From Myxococcales bacterium (GTDB taxonomy: Bacteria; Myxococcota_A; Polyangia; Polyangiales; Polyangiaceae), in NCBI GenBank assembly GCA_016794345.1, contig JAEUKE010000015.1:1-33730 (forward strand): DNA of 33,730 bases, written 5' to 3'. The notes under the pieces were generated by a model. That model was not told where the DNA came from. It searched no databases and saw only the letters and a program-made list of their open reading frames with translations. Both the position numbers and the translations under genes were made by a program. This document shows, piece after piece, positions 1-7,007 of the stretch (positions within the stretch are counted from its first letter, which is position 1; the number at the start of each line of letters is the position of its first letter).

Positions 1-11
1 GGAGCGTGGCC

Positions 12-452
12 CTACGCCTTCGGGCTGCGCAGCCGCTCGTAGAACCACCAGCCGTGGCCGCCGATGTCGCGGCACTCGTAGCCCTTGTCGCTCCAGTACT
101 CTTCGCCGTAGTCGACGACCTGGGGCTCCTTGACGATCGTCGCGCCCGCCTCCTTCGCCCGGCGGAAGTGCGCCTCCACGTCGTCGACGTAGACCATCAT
201 GTTCTGCGTGTTGCCCCCGCCGACCTGGCTGGGCGCCTTCGAGAGCGGGAACTTCTCGGGCTTGGGCTGGCCCACCATGATGAGCCCTTCCCCGTAGGTC
301 AGCTCCGAGTGCTCGACCTGCCCGCCTTCCCCCTCCACCAGGAGGCGGACCTCGAAGCCGAACGCCTTGCAGAGCCAATCGATCGCCTGCTTCGCGTCCT
401 CGTAATAGAGCGCAGTCGAGATGCGAGGCCAGCCGGGCGGCGTCGGTTTCAT
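12..452 (-). CDS. VOC (glyoxalase/bleomycin-resistance fold) family protein
   Basis: A 146-residue protein of the size of a single-module vicinal-oxygen-chelate protein. The N-terminal part (PRISTALYYEDAKQAIDWLCKAFGFEV) has the usual VOC opening, a strand followed by a helix that ends in a GFEV-type turn. The second half (MMVYVDDVEAHFRRAKEAGATIVKEPQ) repeats the beta-alpha-beta module, and the ending GGHGWWFYE resembles PhnB-like members, where W/F aromatic residues follow D.dGh.W. Such proteins range from metal-dependent lyases and dioxygenases to drug-binding proteins, so the substrate cannot be read from sequence. The ATG at 450-452 fits the family start. It lies divergent to the toxin-antitoxin pair, with a 109-bp gap, and nothing suggests they work together. 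A TAAGCA hexamer lies 6 nt before the start. Confidence 0.85.
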   Translation of the reverse strand: MKPTPPGWPRISTALYYEDAKQAIDWLCKAFGFEVRLLVEGEGGQVEHSELTYGEGLIMVGQPKPEKFPLSKAPSQVGGGNTQNMMVYVDDVEAHFRRAKEAGATIVKEPQVVDYGEEYWSDKGYECRDIGGHGWWFYERLRSPKA

Positions 453-524
453 GGTGTCTGCTTAGCAGCGCGGCGGAGGACAGGCTCGAAGCTCGGCTCC
501 CCCCCGCGCCCTAACGATGCTGCT

Positions 525-544
525 TTTGGACTCATGTGTCCAAA
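525..544. promoter_or_regulatory. 20-bp palindromic operator candidate upstream of the AbiE-like pair
   Basis: TTTGGACTCATGTGTCCAAA reads as 7-bp arms (TTTGGAC/GTCCAAA) around a CATG centre, with a single T/T mismatched pair. It covers the proposed -35 hexamer (526-531) and much of the spacer of the promoter for the gene starting at 562. AbiEi antitoxins are known to autorepress by binding inverted repeats upstream of their operons, so this is the natural binding site for the product of the gene at 1332-1958. The palindrome is seen directly; its use as an operator is inferred. Confidence 0.6.
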
Positions 545-562
545 TTCAGTATTCTTGATCCG
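526..562 (+). promoter_or_regulatory. Sigma-70-like promoter for the AbiE-like pair, possibly leaderless
   Basis: TTGGAC (526-531), an 18-nt spacer and TATTCT (550-555) make a good housekeeping-type promoter in otherwise GC-rich DNA. Only 6 nt separate the -10 box from the GTG start at 562, and there is no Shine-Dalgarno sequence in that gap. Transcription would begin at or next to the start codon, giving a leaderless message. Confidence 0.55.
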
Positions 563-1335
563 TGGCGCTCACGACGCGACAGATCGTGGAGTTGTTCCAC
601 CTCGTGTTCTTGCGCGCGCTCGTCGCAAAGGGCGAGGACAAGTCGCTGTTCGCGCTCAAGGGTGGCTGCAACCTCCGCTTCTACTTCGAGAGCATTCGCT
701 ACTCCGAGGACATCGACCTCGACGTCATCGTGATCGCGAAGCAGACCCTGAAGAACAGGGTCGACCGCCTCTTGGCTTCGCCGCTGGTCAAGAGCCCCCT
801 TCTGGCGAAGGGCATCGAGCTCGTCGACGTGACGGCGCCGAAGCAGACCGAGACCACGCAGCGTTGGAAAGCAGGACTGCGAACCGGCAGCTCTCCGATC
901 GCGCGGACCAAGATCGAATTCTCGCGGCGCGATGACCTCACGGGCGCAGCCTTCGAGCCGATCACCCGCTCCATGCTGCTGCCCTACGGCCTGCCGCCGT
1001 TCCTCGCCCCCCACTACGCGACGCACGCGGCCATCGCCCAGAAGATCCGCGCGCTAGCCGGCCGTACCGAGCCGCAGGCGCGGGACGTCTTCGATCTGAA
1101 CCTGCTTCTGTCTCGCGCCGATGCCGCCGTGGTTCGACCGACCAATTTGGAGGCGGACCTGCTTCCGCGCGCCATCGATCGCCTGATGGCGATCTCGTTC
1201 GACGACTACACATCGACGGTCCTCTCGTACCTCGATCCGGAACAGGCTGCGCCTTACGAAGGGAAGGATGCCTGGTCCGTCATGCAGGAGAGCGTCCTGG
1301 CGCATCTGGAGCGCCTCGGCGAGGGATCAACGTGA
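562..1335 (+). CDS. AbiEii/AbiGii-family nucleotidyltransferase toxin (type IV TA)
   Basis: A 257-residue protein with the DNA-polymerase-beta-like nucleotidyltransferase motifs of AbiEii toxins. These are KGGCNLRFYF (33-42) leading to SEDIDLDV (48-55) with acidic residues D50 and D52, then K117-I-E119-F-S-R-R-D, then AQKIRAL (159-165), and finally RDVFDLNLLL (174-183). Members of this family add nucleotides to RNA targets and stop growth, and some abort phage infection; their toxicity is countered by an AbiEi antitoxin without a stable protein complex. The GTG at 562 follows the -10 box by 6 nt. The stop overlaps the next start as GTGA (1332-1335), so the two genes are translationally coupled. 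All key motifs look intact. Placing the toxin gene before the antitoxin gene is the reverse of the classical abiEi-abiEii order. Confidence 0.88.
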   Translation: MALTTRQIVELFHLVFLRALVAKGEDKSLFALKGGCNLRFYFESIRYSEDIDLDVIVIAKQTLKNRVDRLLASPLVKSPLLAKGIELVDVTAPKQTETTQRWKAGLRTGSSPIARTKIEFSRRDDLTGAAFEPITRSMLLPYGLPPFLAPHYATHAAIAQKIRALAGRTEPQARDVFDLNLLLSRADAAVVRPTNLEADLLPRAIDRLMAISFDDYTSTVLSYLDPEQAAPYEGKDAWSVMQESVLAHLERLGEGST

Positions 1336-1958
1336 ACGCGAGCGAAGCTCTGGCTCGCCTTCGCCGAACGAGCGTGCCCGCGGTGTCCACGGCTGACGCC
1401 GCCGCGCTCCTCCGGCAATCGGTGTTCGCCGCGAGCAAGACGCTAGGCCGCCTGGCAGAGGCCGGCCTCATCATGCAGGTGCGGCACGGCCTCTACTGGC
1501 TCGATGGGGAGCCCGATCCGCATCGGCTTGCCTCGCATCTGACGCCGCCGCTCGATGCCTACGTCTCGCTCCAGTCGGCGCTGTTCCTTCACGGAATGAT
1601 CGAGCAGATCCCTCAGGTCGTCTACGTGGTCTCCCTCGCCCGCTCGCAAACGATCCGGACGAGCGTCGCCACGTTTTCGGTCCACCACATCGCTCCGGGT
1701 CTCTTCGGCGGCTTCGACGAGACGCGGGAGCATGTCCGACTCGCGAGCCCCGAGAAGGCGCTCTTCGACTTCGCCTACCTCTCGAGCGGCCGCTCTCGTC
1801 TCTTCACTCGGTTGCCCGAGCTCGAGCTCGGTCCCAGGTTCTCCCGCCACAGGCTCGAGCACTGGGTGGAGCGCACGCCCTCCGAGCGCGGGCGGACGCT
1901 CGTGCGACGAAAGCTCGAGGTGATCCTGCAGAGCGCATCGGGAACGGGGAACCGATAG
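1332..1958 (+). CDS. AbiEi-like antitoxin / winged-helix transcriptional regulator
   Basis: A 208-residue protein whose first 60 residues form a winged-helix region: VSTADAAALLRQSVFAASKT is the helix-turn-helix part and LIMQVRHGLYWLDG the wing. The C-terminal part (LDAYVSLQSALFLHGMIEQIPQVVYVVS, then SPEKALFDFAYL) matches the AbiEi/COG5340 pattern in which a Y.S..SAL..HG segment and a PEKALlD segment recur. Known AbiEi proteins repress their own promoter through the N-terminal domain and neutralise the toxin through the C-terminal domain. It starts with a GTG inside the toxin stop (GTGA), so it should be made in step with the toxin. The palindrome at 525-544 is its likely binding site. It ends 26 bp before a convergent gene. 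Confidence 0.82.
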   Translation: MNASEALARLRRTSVPAVSTADAAALLRQSVFAASKTLGRLAEAGLIMQVRHGLYWLDGEPDPHRLASHLTPPLDAYVSLQSALFLHGMIEQIPQVVYVVSLARSQTIRTSVATFSVHHIAPGLFGGFDETREHVRLASPEKALFDFAYLSSGRSRLFTRLPELELGPRFSRHRLEHWVERTPSERGRTLVRRKLEVILQSASGTGNR

Positions 1959-1984
1959 AAGGAGCCTGCGCATCGCATGCTCTT

Positions 1985-2557
1985 TCAAGCACGCGGCGGT
2001 GTGGTCACCGCCTTCGGCGCGGCGCTCGCGCAGTGGTCGTAGATCTGCTGGGCCAGCTTCTTCACGAGGGGGCTCGCGTCGGCGTAGACCATCAGGGCGA
2101 GGCCGGGGAGGAGCTGGACGAGATCCCATCGCTCGCTCTTGTAGGTCGGTGGGCTGTCGGGCTCGCCCAAGGACGGCATCGGCTGCGCGCGCGCGACGCC
2201 GAGCGCGGTCGCGGCGGGGCCGGCGGGCAGCTTCTCGACCGCGTAGGCCTCGATCGCGGCGGGCTCCATGTGCGCGAGGCGCTTCTTGATCGCGTCGAGC
2301 GGCAAGTGCTCCTCGAGCTTCATGCGCTGGATGGCGAGGAGACGAACGAGCGCGGGCCGCTGATGCCGGGTCGCGGTGCCGTAGAACGGTGGGCTCGGGA
2401 GGAGGTCCTTCTCGAGGTAGTAACGGACCGTCCGCGGCGTCACGCCACCGAGACGCGCCAGCTCCGGCAGGAGCCAGCCTTCCTTCGGCGGCTTGCCGCG
2501 CCGGCGGCGCCGAAACCGGTCTCTCACGCGTAGGTAAGCAGCTCGTTTGCGCACCAT
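1985..2557 (-). CDS. MerR-family transcriptional regulator
   Basis: About 190 residues starting at MVRKRAAYL. A basic N-terminal stretch (RVRDRFRRRRRGK) precedes a MerR-type DNA-binding domain: LLPELARLGGVTPRTVRYYLEKDLLP is the helix-turn-helix with the characteristic TVRYY, and RLLAIQRMKLEEHLPLDAIKKRL is the second helical part. The remaining roughly 100 residues show no metal-binding cysteines or known drug-binding domain, so the signal is unknown. An upstream extension in frame is open to 2788 but runs through the repeat field and looks non-coding, so I take the ATG at 2555-2557. The repeat-rich region immediately upstream contains inverted copies of CCGTCCATCC and could be its regulatory region; this is only inferred from position. 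Confidence 0.8.
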   Translation of the reverse strand: MVRKRAAYLRVRDRFRRRRRGKPPKEGWLLPELARLGGVTPRTVRYYLEKDLLPSPPFYGTATRHQRPALVRLLAIQRMKLEEHLPLDAIKKRLAHMEPAAIEAYAVEKLPAGPAATALGVARAQPMPSLGEPDSPPTYKSERWDLVQLLPGLALMVYADASPLVKKLAQQIYDHCASAAPKAVTTPPRA

Positions 2558-2628
2558 TCCCCGAATGGTAACGCCATCCGACCGCCTTCGACACGTGCGT
2601 CGAGCCACCCAGTGGATGGCTGCTGCCA

Positions 2629-2894
2629 CCGTCCATCCGGCTTTGGGAGGACAGGAGCACTTCGACTGCCCCCGTCCATCCGAGCCAGGCAGATTCGTGG
2701 GTCGATACCGTACCTGACTGGCTGGACGAACGCACACGAAGCCGGTCGAAGTGCCCCCACTTGGCAGCAACTGGATGGACGGTGGCACTCGGACTGCCCT
2801 CTTCCAGGTCGGCTCGGATGGACGGGAGGGGTCGTGAGCCCCCGTCCATCCAGCGAAGATCGTTCCAAGGCGGTCGGAGTGCCTCCGTCCATCC
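2629..2894. repeat. Three paired repeat units with exact 43-bp spacing (CCGTCCATCC core)
   Basis: The core CCGTCCATCC occurs at 2629-2638, 2672-2681, 2842-2851 and 2885-2894; its complement GGATGGACGG occurs at 2773-2782 and 2816-2825. The members of each pair are exactly 43 bp apart in all three pairs, and the middle pair is inverted. The core is preceded by a degenerate TCSGASTGCC block, so the conserved part is about 20-24 bp followed by about 19 variable bases. A further copy of the block without the core lies at about 2743-2760 (GGTCGAAGTGCCCCC). The variable parts differ between units. Confidence 0.85.
2816..2851. repeat. 11-bp inverted repeat within the repeat field
   Basis: Two oppositely oriented repeat units meet here, giving perfect 11-bp arms GGATGGACGGG (2816-2826) and CCCGTCCATCC (2841-2851) around a 14-nt centre. 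It could form a strong hairpin in RNA or serve as a dyad binding site. No U-run follows, so it is not a standard intrinsic terminator. Confidence 0.7.
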
Positions 2895-2948
2895 AGCTAG
2901 GGCGCGGGTGGCGGTTGGACCGCCTCCTGCGGCCCGTGCGCCCATGCC

Positions 2949-3776
2949 TCACCGCGCCGCGACCGCCCGCACGATCTGCCGCTGCGCCAGCGCGAAGACG
3001 GCGAGCACGGGGGCGCTGAGGACGACGTTGCCCGCCATCACCACGTGCCAGCGCACGCCCGTGCCTTGCTCGCGGAGGAGCGCCACGGCCACCGGCAGGG
3101 TGCGCACGTGGTCGTCCGTCGTCATGACGAGCGGCCAGAAGTAGTCCGAGTAGTGGTAGACGAAGCTGAAGAGGAACATCGCGGCGAGGGTGGGCCGCAA
3201 CATGGGCGCGAGGATGCCGTAGATGATCCGGAGCTCGCTCGCGCCGTCGAGGCGCGCGGCCTCGATGATCTCGTCCGGCACGGACTCGAGCGCCTGGCGC
3301 ACGAGGAAGGTGCCGAAGGCGCTGACCGCAAACGGCACGACCAGCGCGGCCATCGTGTTCACGAGCCCGACCGGGCCGAGCAGGGTGAAGACGGGAACGA
3401 ACGTGACCTGCGGCGGGATGAGCAGGCACGCGAGCACGAGCAGGAAGGTGGCGCGCTTGGAGCGGAAGCGCAGCTTGGCGAGCGCGTAGCCGGCCGGCAG
3501 CGCGAGCGCGACCTGGAGCAGCGCGATGGCCGTGGCCATGAACACCGTGTTGAAGAGGAAGCGCCCCACCGGAATGGACGAGAACACCTCCGCGTAGGCT
3601 TCCGTGCGGAAGGCCGACGGGAGCGGGGCCGCGGGTGCTTGGAGGATGTCGTCCAGTGACTTGAATGACGTGAGCGTCATCCACACGTAGGGGATGAGCC
3701 AGACGCCCGCGACGATCGCGAGCAAGACGCCGCGCACGGCTCGCGTGATCGGCGAGGGCCTGTCGAGCTCGGTCAC
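2949..3776 (-). CDS. ABC transporter permease, CUT1 family (MalG/UgpE-like)
   Basis: A 275-residue inner-membrane permease. Hydrophobic spans begin at VLLAIVAGVWLIPYVWMTLTSFK, typical of the first helix of MalG/UgpE proteins, and about six spans can be seen. The cytoplasmic EAA loop that docks on the ATPase is present as EAARLDGASELRIIYGILAPML. It would pair with the upstream permease to form the channel for the solute delivered by the binding protein at 4663-5904. The GTG start (3774-3776) overlaps the preceding permease stop as GTGA. It is the last gene of the operon; beyond it lies the repeat field. The CUT1 assignment points to a sugar, oligosaccharide or glycerol-phosphate type substrate, but the exact one cannot be read. 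Confidence 0.9.
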   Translation of the reverse strand: MTELDRPSPITRAVRGVLLAIVAGVWLIPYVWMTLTSFKSLDDILQAPAAPLPSAFRTEAYAEVFSSIPVGRFLFNTVFMATAIALLQVALALPAGYALAKLRFRSKRATFLLVLACLLIPPQVTFVPVFTLLGPVGLVNTMAALVVPFAVSAFGTFLVRQALESVPDEIIEAARLDGASELRIIYGILAPMLRPTLAAMFLFSFVYHYSDYFWPLVMTTDDHVRTLPVAVALLREQGTGVRWHVVMAGNVVLSAPVLAVFALAQRQIVRAVAAR

Positions 3777-4666
3777 GCGCGCGCCGCCTTCCCCGCGCTC
3801 GAGACGCGGAACGCCCACAGGTTGAGCAGCGTGAGCACGACGAGCACGGCGAAGAACACGACGACGAGCGCGCTCGCCCGGCCGATGCGGAGGTTCATGA
3901 AGACCTCCTCGTAGATGGCGTAGACGAAGAGCGTGGTCGACCGGACGGGGCCGCCTTGCGTCATCACGCGGATCACGTCGAAGGCCTGGAAGCTCATGAT
4001 GAGGCTCGTCGTCGCCACGAACGCGGTGGTCGGGCGGAGCGCCGGCCAGGTCACGTGCAAGAAGCGCGAGAGCGGGCCGGCGCCGTCGAGGGCGGCGGCC
4101 TCGAAGAGGCTCCTCGGGATCGACTGCAGGCCGGAGAGGAAGACGACCATCGCGTAGCCGGTGATCTTCCACACCGTGACGCCGGCGACGGACCAGAGGG
4201 CCGCGTCCGGGTTGCCGAGCCAGCTCGTGGTCGGAAGCCCCACGGCGCGGAGCCCTCGCGTGAGCAGGCCCGCGTCGGCGTCGAGGATCCACATCCACAA
4301 GAGCGCGACGGCGACCCAGGAGACCACGTACGCGCTGAAGATGGACGCGCGCAGCGCCGCGTAGGCGCGCCCCGGCCGGTTGAGGAGGATGGCGAGCAAG
4401 AGCCCCAGGCTCACGCTGAAGAACACCACCACGGCGCCGAACCCGAGCGTGCGGCCGAACGCGCCTCCGAGCGCGCCGCTTCGAGCGAGCTCCTGGTAGT
4501 TGGCGAGGCCCACGTAGCGCCGCGGCGTGAGCAGGTCCCAGGCGTGCAAGCTCTCGAAGCCGGCGACGGCGAGCGGGTAGACGAAGAAGAGCCCGAGGAC
4601 GAGCACGGTCGGCGCGACCATCAGGTACGGGTGGTGCGCGGCGCGCGGGCGCATCCCCGCGCTCAC
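3773..4666 (-). CDS. ABC transporter permease, CUT1 family (MalF/UgpA-like)
   Basis: A 297-residue permease starting at the GTG of 4664-4666. The first span (YLMVAPTVLVLGLFFVYPLAVAGFES) is the canonical start of UgpA-like permeases, followed by WDLLTPRRYVGLANYQEL, a periplasmic stretch usual in the family. Around six spans are visible. The EAA loop reads EAAALDGAGPLSRFLHVTWPAL, and the later QAFDVIRVMTQGGP segment is also typical. Start and stop codons both lie in GTGA overlaps with its neighbours, so the two permeases should be made in equal amounts. A longer open frame upstream is only the antisense of the binding-protein gene. Confidence 0.9.
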   Translation of the reverse strand: MSAGMRPRAAHHPYLMVAPTVLVLGLFFVYPLAVAGFESLHAWDLLTPRRYVGLANYQELARSGALGGAFGRTLGFGAVVVFFSVSLGLLLAILLNRPGRAYAALRASIFSAYVVSWVAVALLWMWILDADAGLLTRGLRAVGLPTTSWLGNPDAALWSVAGVTVWKITGYAMVVFLSGLQSIPRSLFEAAALDGAGPLSRFLHVTWPALRPTTAFVATTSLIMSFQAFDVIRVMTQGGPVRSTTLFVYAIYEEVFMNLRIGRASALVVVFFAVLVVLTLLNLWAFRVSSAGKAARA

Positions 4667-5904
4667 GGGCTCGCCTCGATTGTGGCGCGCGCGCCCTCGA
4701 GCGCCTCGCGCGCGCTCTGCCGCTCGAGCACGGCGGACTCGAGCCGAGCCTGCACGACCTCGCGCTGCACGCGGAAGAGCTCCTTGTGCCAGGGCCAGGG
4801 CATGACCGAGCCGAGCTGATCGACCGCGACGCGGTCGTTTGGCTTCTTGTCGTAGTACCCGGCGGCCGAGAGCGAGGCGACGCCCGCGCGGGTCACGGGG
4901 ATGTAGCCGGTCTTGGTCGCGAACTCGTTCGAGCGATCGGGCCGCGCCATGAACGCGATGAAGCGCGCGGCCGCCTCTTGCCAGGCGGGCGGGCTGCCCT
5001 TGGGCATGACGAACATCGTCCCGCCGGTCGGGACGGCGGCGCGCTCCTGTCGGGGGAGCGGCGCGCACACGACCGGGAACTTCGCGTTGTCCTCGAGGTA
5101 ACGAACGAACGCCGTGGAGGTCCAGATCATCGCCACGCGACCCGCCAGAAAATCCGCGTTTTGCACCTGCCACGCGTTGTAGTCGCGCCCCGTGGGCGGG
5201 CGCATGACGCGCCGCTCGTAGACGAGCTCCTGCATGAGCGCGAGCGCGCGCACGCCGGCCTCGCCGCCGAGGGTGAAGCGCCCCGACGCGTCGACCAGGT
5301 TGCCGCCCGCCTGGCCGAGCATGGCCACCCAGAACCACCAGTCGATCGGCACCGAGAAGCCCCAGCGCCGGCTCGCCTCGTCGCCCGTGGTCGCCGCACT
5401 CGCGAACTCACGAAGCTCGTCCCAGGTCGCCGGCGGCTCGCGGCCGAGCTCCTTCATGACAGATCCGTTGAGATAGGCGATGGGCGTGGACCGATTGAAC
5501 GGCACGCCGTAGAGGCGCGGCGGCACCGGCCCCGCGAAGCAGCCCTGCTGCGAGAGCGGGAGCGCGAGCCCGAGATCACCTTCGAGACCGGCCAGACCGT
5601 CGAGCGGCTCGAGCACCCCGGCCTCGACGAGGTAGGGCATCACCTCCGCCACGACGTGGGTGACCGCCGGCGCGCGCCCGGCGTGGAGCGAGGTGCGGAG
5701 CTTCGCGAGCAGCTCGAAGTAATCGCCCTGGTAGACTGGAGAGAGGCGGTGCTCGGGCTGCTCCGCGTTGAAGGCGGCGACGAGCGCGAGCAACGCCTCG
5801 CGGTTCTTGCCGCCATAGCTGAACCAGAGCGGGACGCCGCCCGGCTCGCCACCACACGCGAGCGCCGAGGCGGCCGCGGCGGTGAGCAGCGACCGCCGTC
5901 TCAC
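4663..5904 (-). CDS. ABC transporter extracellular solute-binding protein, UgpB/MalE-like
   Basis: A 413-residue binding protein. The N-terminus MRRRSLLTAAAASALACGG looks like a lipoprotein signal with Cys17 as the lipid-attachment residue, although ALAC is a loose lipobox. The mature part follows the family-1 pattern: PLWFSYGGKNREALLALVAAFNAEQP for the first lobe, GVPFNRSTPIAYLN at the first crossover, then ATWDELREFA and FLAGRVAMIWTSTAFV, and near the end FIAFMARPDRSNEFATKTGYIPV. The YGVPFN...YLN and KTGYIPV segments are typical of UgpB-like proteins for glycerol-phosphodiesters or sugars. Starting codon GTG lies in the ATPase stop (5901-5904, GTGA). It is the only binding protein in the operon and defines the transported solute, which remains unidentified. 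Confidence 0.88.
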   Translation of the reverse strand: MRRRSLLTAAAASALACGGEPGGVPLWFSYGGKNREALLALVAAFNAEQPEHRLSPVYQGDYFELLAKLRTSLHAGRAPAVTHVVAEVMPYLVEAGVLEPLDGLAGLEGDLGLALPLSQQGCFAGPVPPRLYGVPFNRSTPIAYLNGSVMKELGREPPATWDELREFASAATTGDEASRRWGFSVPIDWWFWVAMLGQAGGNLVDASGRFTLGGEAGVRALALMQELVYERRVMRPPTGRDYNAWQVQNADFLAGRVAMIWTSTAFVRYLEDNAKFPVVCAPLPRQERAAVPTGGTMFVMPKGSPPAWQEAAARFIAFMARPDRSNEFATKTGYIPVTRAGVASLSAAGYYDKKPNDRVAVDQLGSVMPWPWHKELFRVQREVVQARLESAVLERQSAREALEGARATIEASP

Positions 5905-7007
5905 GGCCTGCCTCCGAGGCGCGCCTCAGTCTTCGCGTCGAACCAGCCGATGGCGCCGGGCTCCACCACGACGCGCACGCGCTCGCAGAGCGCGGCGTCG
6001 AAGAACCCCGCCACCTTCGCGCGCACGGCGAGCTTGCCGGACCCGCCGTCCGGACCTTCGCAGTGCACGACGGTCTCCGGACCGAGCGGCTCGGTCGCGG
6101 TGACGTCCGCCAGGAAGCTGAGCGCGCGCTCGGGCTTCGGCTCGTCGGGCGCGCGAACCACGACGTGCTCGGGGCGGACCGCGAGGGCCACCTCCGCCGG
6201 GAGGTCGACGTCGCGCGGGCCGGCGAGCTCGATGCCGTCGGCGAGCCGCACGCTGCCTGCGCCGGCCTTGGCGCGCCAGACGTTGACCGGCGGGGCGCCG
6301 AGGAAGCCCGCGACGAAGAGGCTCTGCGGCTCGTCGTAGATCTTCCGCGCCGGCCCGTGCTGCAGCACGCGTCCGGCGCGCATCACCGCGATGCGGTGGC
6401 CGATGGTCATGGCCTCGACGTGATCGTGGGTGACGTAGATCGCGCTCGCGCCCAGGCGCCGGAGGGTCTGCGCGATCTCGACGCGGAGCGAGGTGCGCAG
6501 CGCGGCGTCGAGGTTCGAGAGCGGCTCGTCGAAGAGGAACAGCTTGGGCTCGCGGACGAGCGCGCGCCCCATGGCGACGCGTTGCCGCTCGCCGCCCGAG
6601 AGCTCGCCGGGCGTTCGACCGAGGAGCTTGTCGATCCCGAGCACGCCGGCCACCTTCGCGACCTTCGCCTCTCGCTCGCCCTTGCTCATGCCGCGCATCT
6701 TCAGCGGGAACGCGATGTTCTCGGCGACGGTCATGTGCGGGTAGAGCGCGTAGCCCTGGAACACCATCGCGACGTCGCGCGCCTGCGGCGCCACCTGCGA
6801 GAGGTCTTGTCCGTCGAGGAAGATCTTGCCGGCGTCCGCCTCGTCGAGCCCGGCGATGAGCCGCAAGATCGTCGACTTCCCGCAGCCCGAGGGCCCCACG
6901 AGGACGAGCACCTCGCCCGCGTCGAGCGTGAGATCGACCGCGTCGACGGCGGCCGCGCTCGATCCGGCGAAGCGCCGCGTGAGCCCCTCGAGCCGCAGCT
7001 TGGTCAC
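5901..7007 (-). CDS. ABC transporter ATP-binding protein, MalK/UgpC-like
   Basis: A 368-residue ATPase starting at GTG 7005-7007 (VTKLRLEGLTRRF). Walker A is GPSGCGKST (38-46), the Q-loop glutamine is Q84, the signature LSGGE spans 136-140, Walker B is LFLFDEP (156-162) with an SNLDAALR D-loop, and the switch histidine is H194. The C-terminal 130 residues form the regulatory MOP/TOBE-like region of MalK/UgpC proteins, including VRPEHVVVR and a final GWFDAKT stretch. One such ATPase often serves several CUT1 permease pairs; here it sits directly beside its own permeases and binding protein. The start overlaps the phosphatase stop as GTGA (7004-7007). All catalytic motifs look intact. Confidence 0.93.
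   Translation of the reverse strand: MTKLRLEGLTRRFAGSSAAAVDAVDLTLDAGEVLVLVGPSGCGKSTILRLIAGLDEADAGKIFLDGQDLSQVAPQARDVAMVFQGYALYPHMTVAENIAFPLKMRGMSKGEREAKVAKVAGVLGIDKLLGRTPGELSGGERQRVAMGRALVREPKLFLFDEPLSNLDAALRTSLRVEIAQTLRRLGASAIYVTHDHVEAMTIGHRIAVMRAGRVLQHGPARKIYDEPQSLFVAGFLGAPPVNVWRAKAGAGSVRLADGIELAGPRDVDLPAEVALAVRPEHVVVRAPDEPKPERALSFLADVTATEPLGPETVVHCEGPDGGSGKLAVRAKVAGFFDAALCERVRVVVEPGAIGWFDAKTEARLGGRP

Larger units (their letters stand above)
2558..2948. other. 391-bp non-coding region filled by a 43-bp-period repeat
   Basis: No convincing gene lies here. In frames that stay open the translations are dominated by repeated SIQ/VHPS-type peptides that come from the DNA repeat. The region separates the end of the ABC transporter operon from the MerR gene; both are on the minus strand. 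It holds six exact copies of the 10-mer CCGTCCATCC or its complement, described in the repeat entry. Confidence 0.7.

Noticed and set aside
6..935. Long plus-strand reading frame over the VOC gene and the toxin start
   Set aside because: It is antisense to the VOC gene and out of frame with the AbiEii motifs; the translation is Arg/Ala/Leu-rich as expected for a shadow in GC-rich DNA.
2629..2894. CRISPR array
   Set aside because: The repeat is only about 20-24 bp, degenerate outside the 10-bp core, changes orientation, and no cas gene is near.
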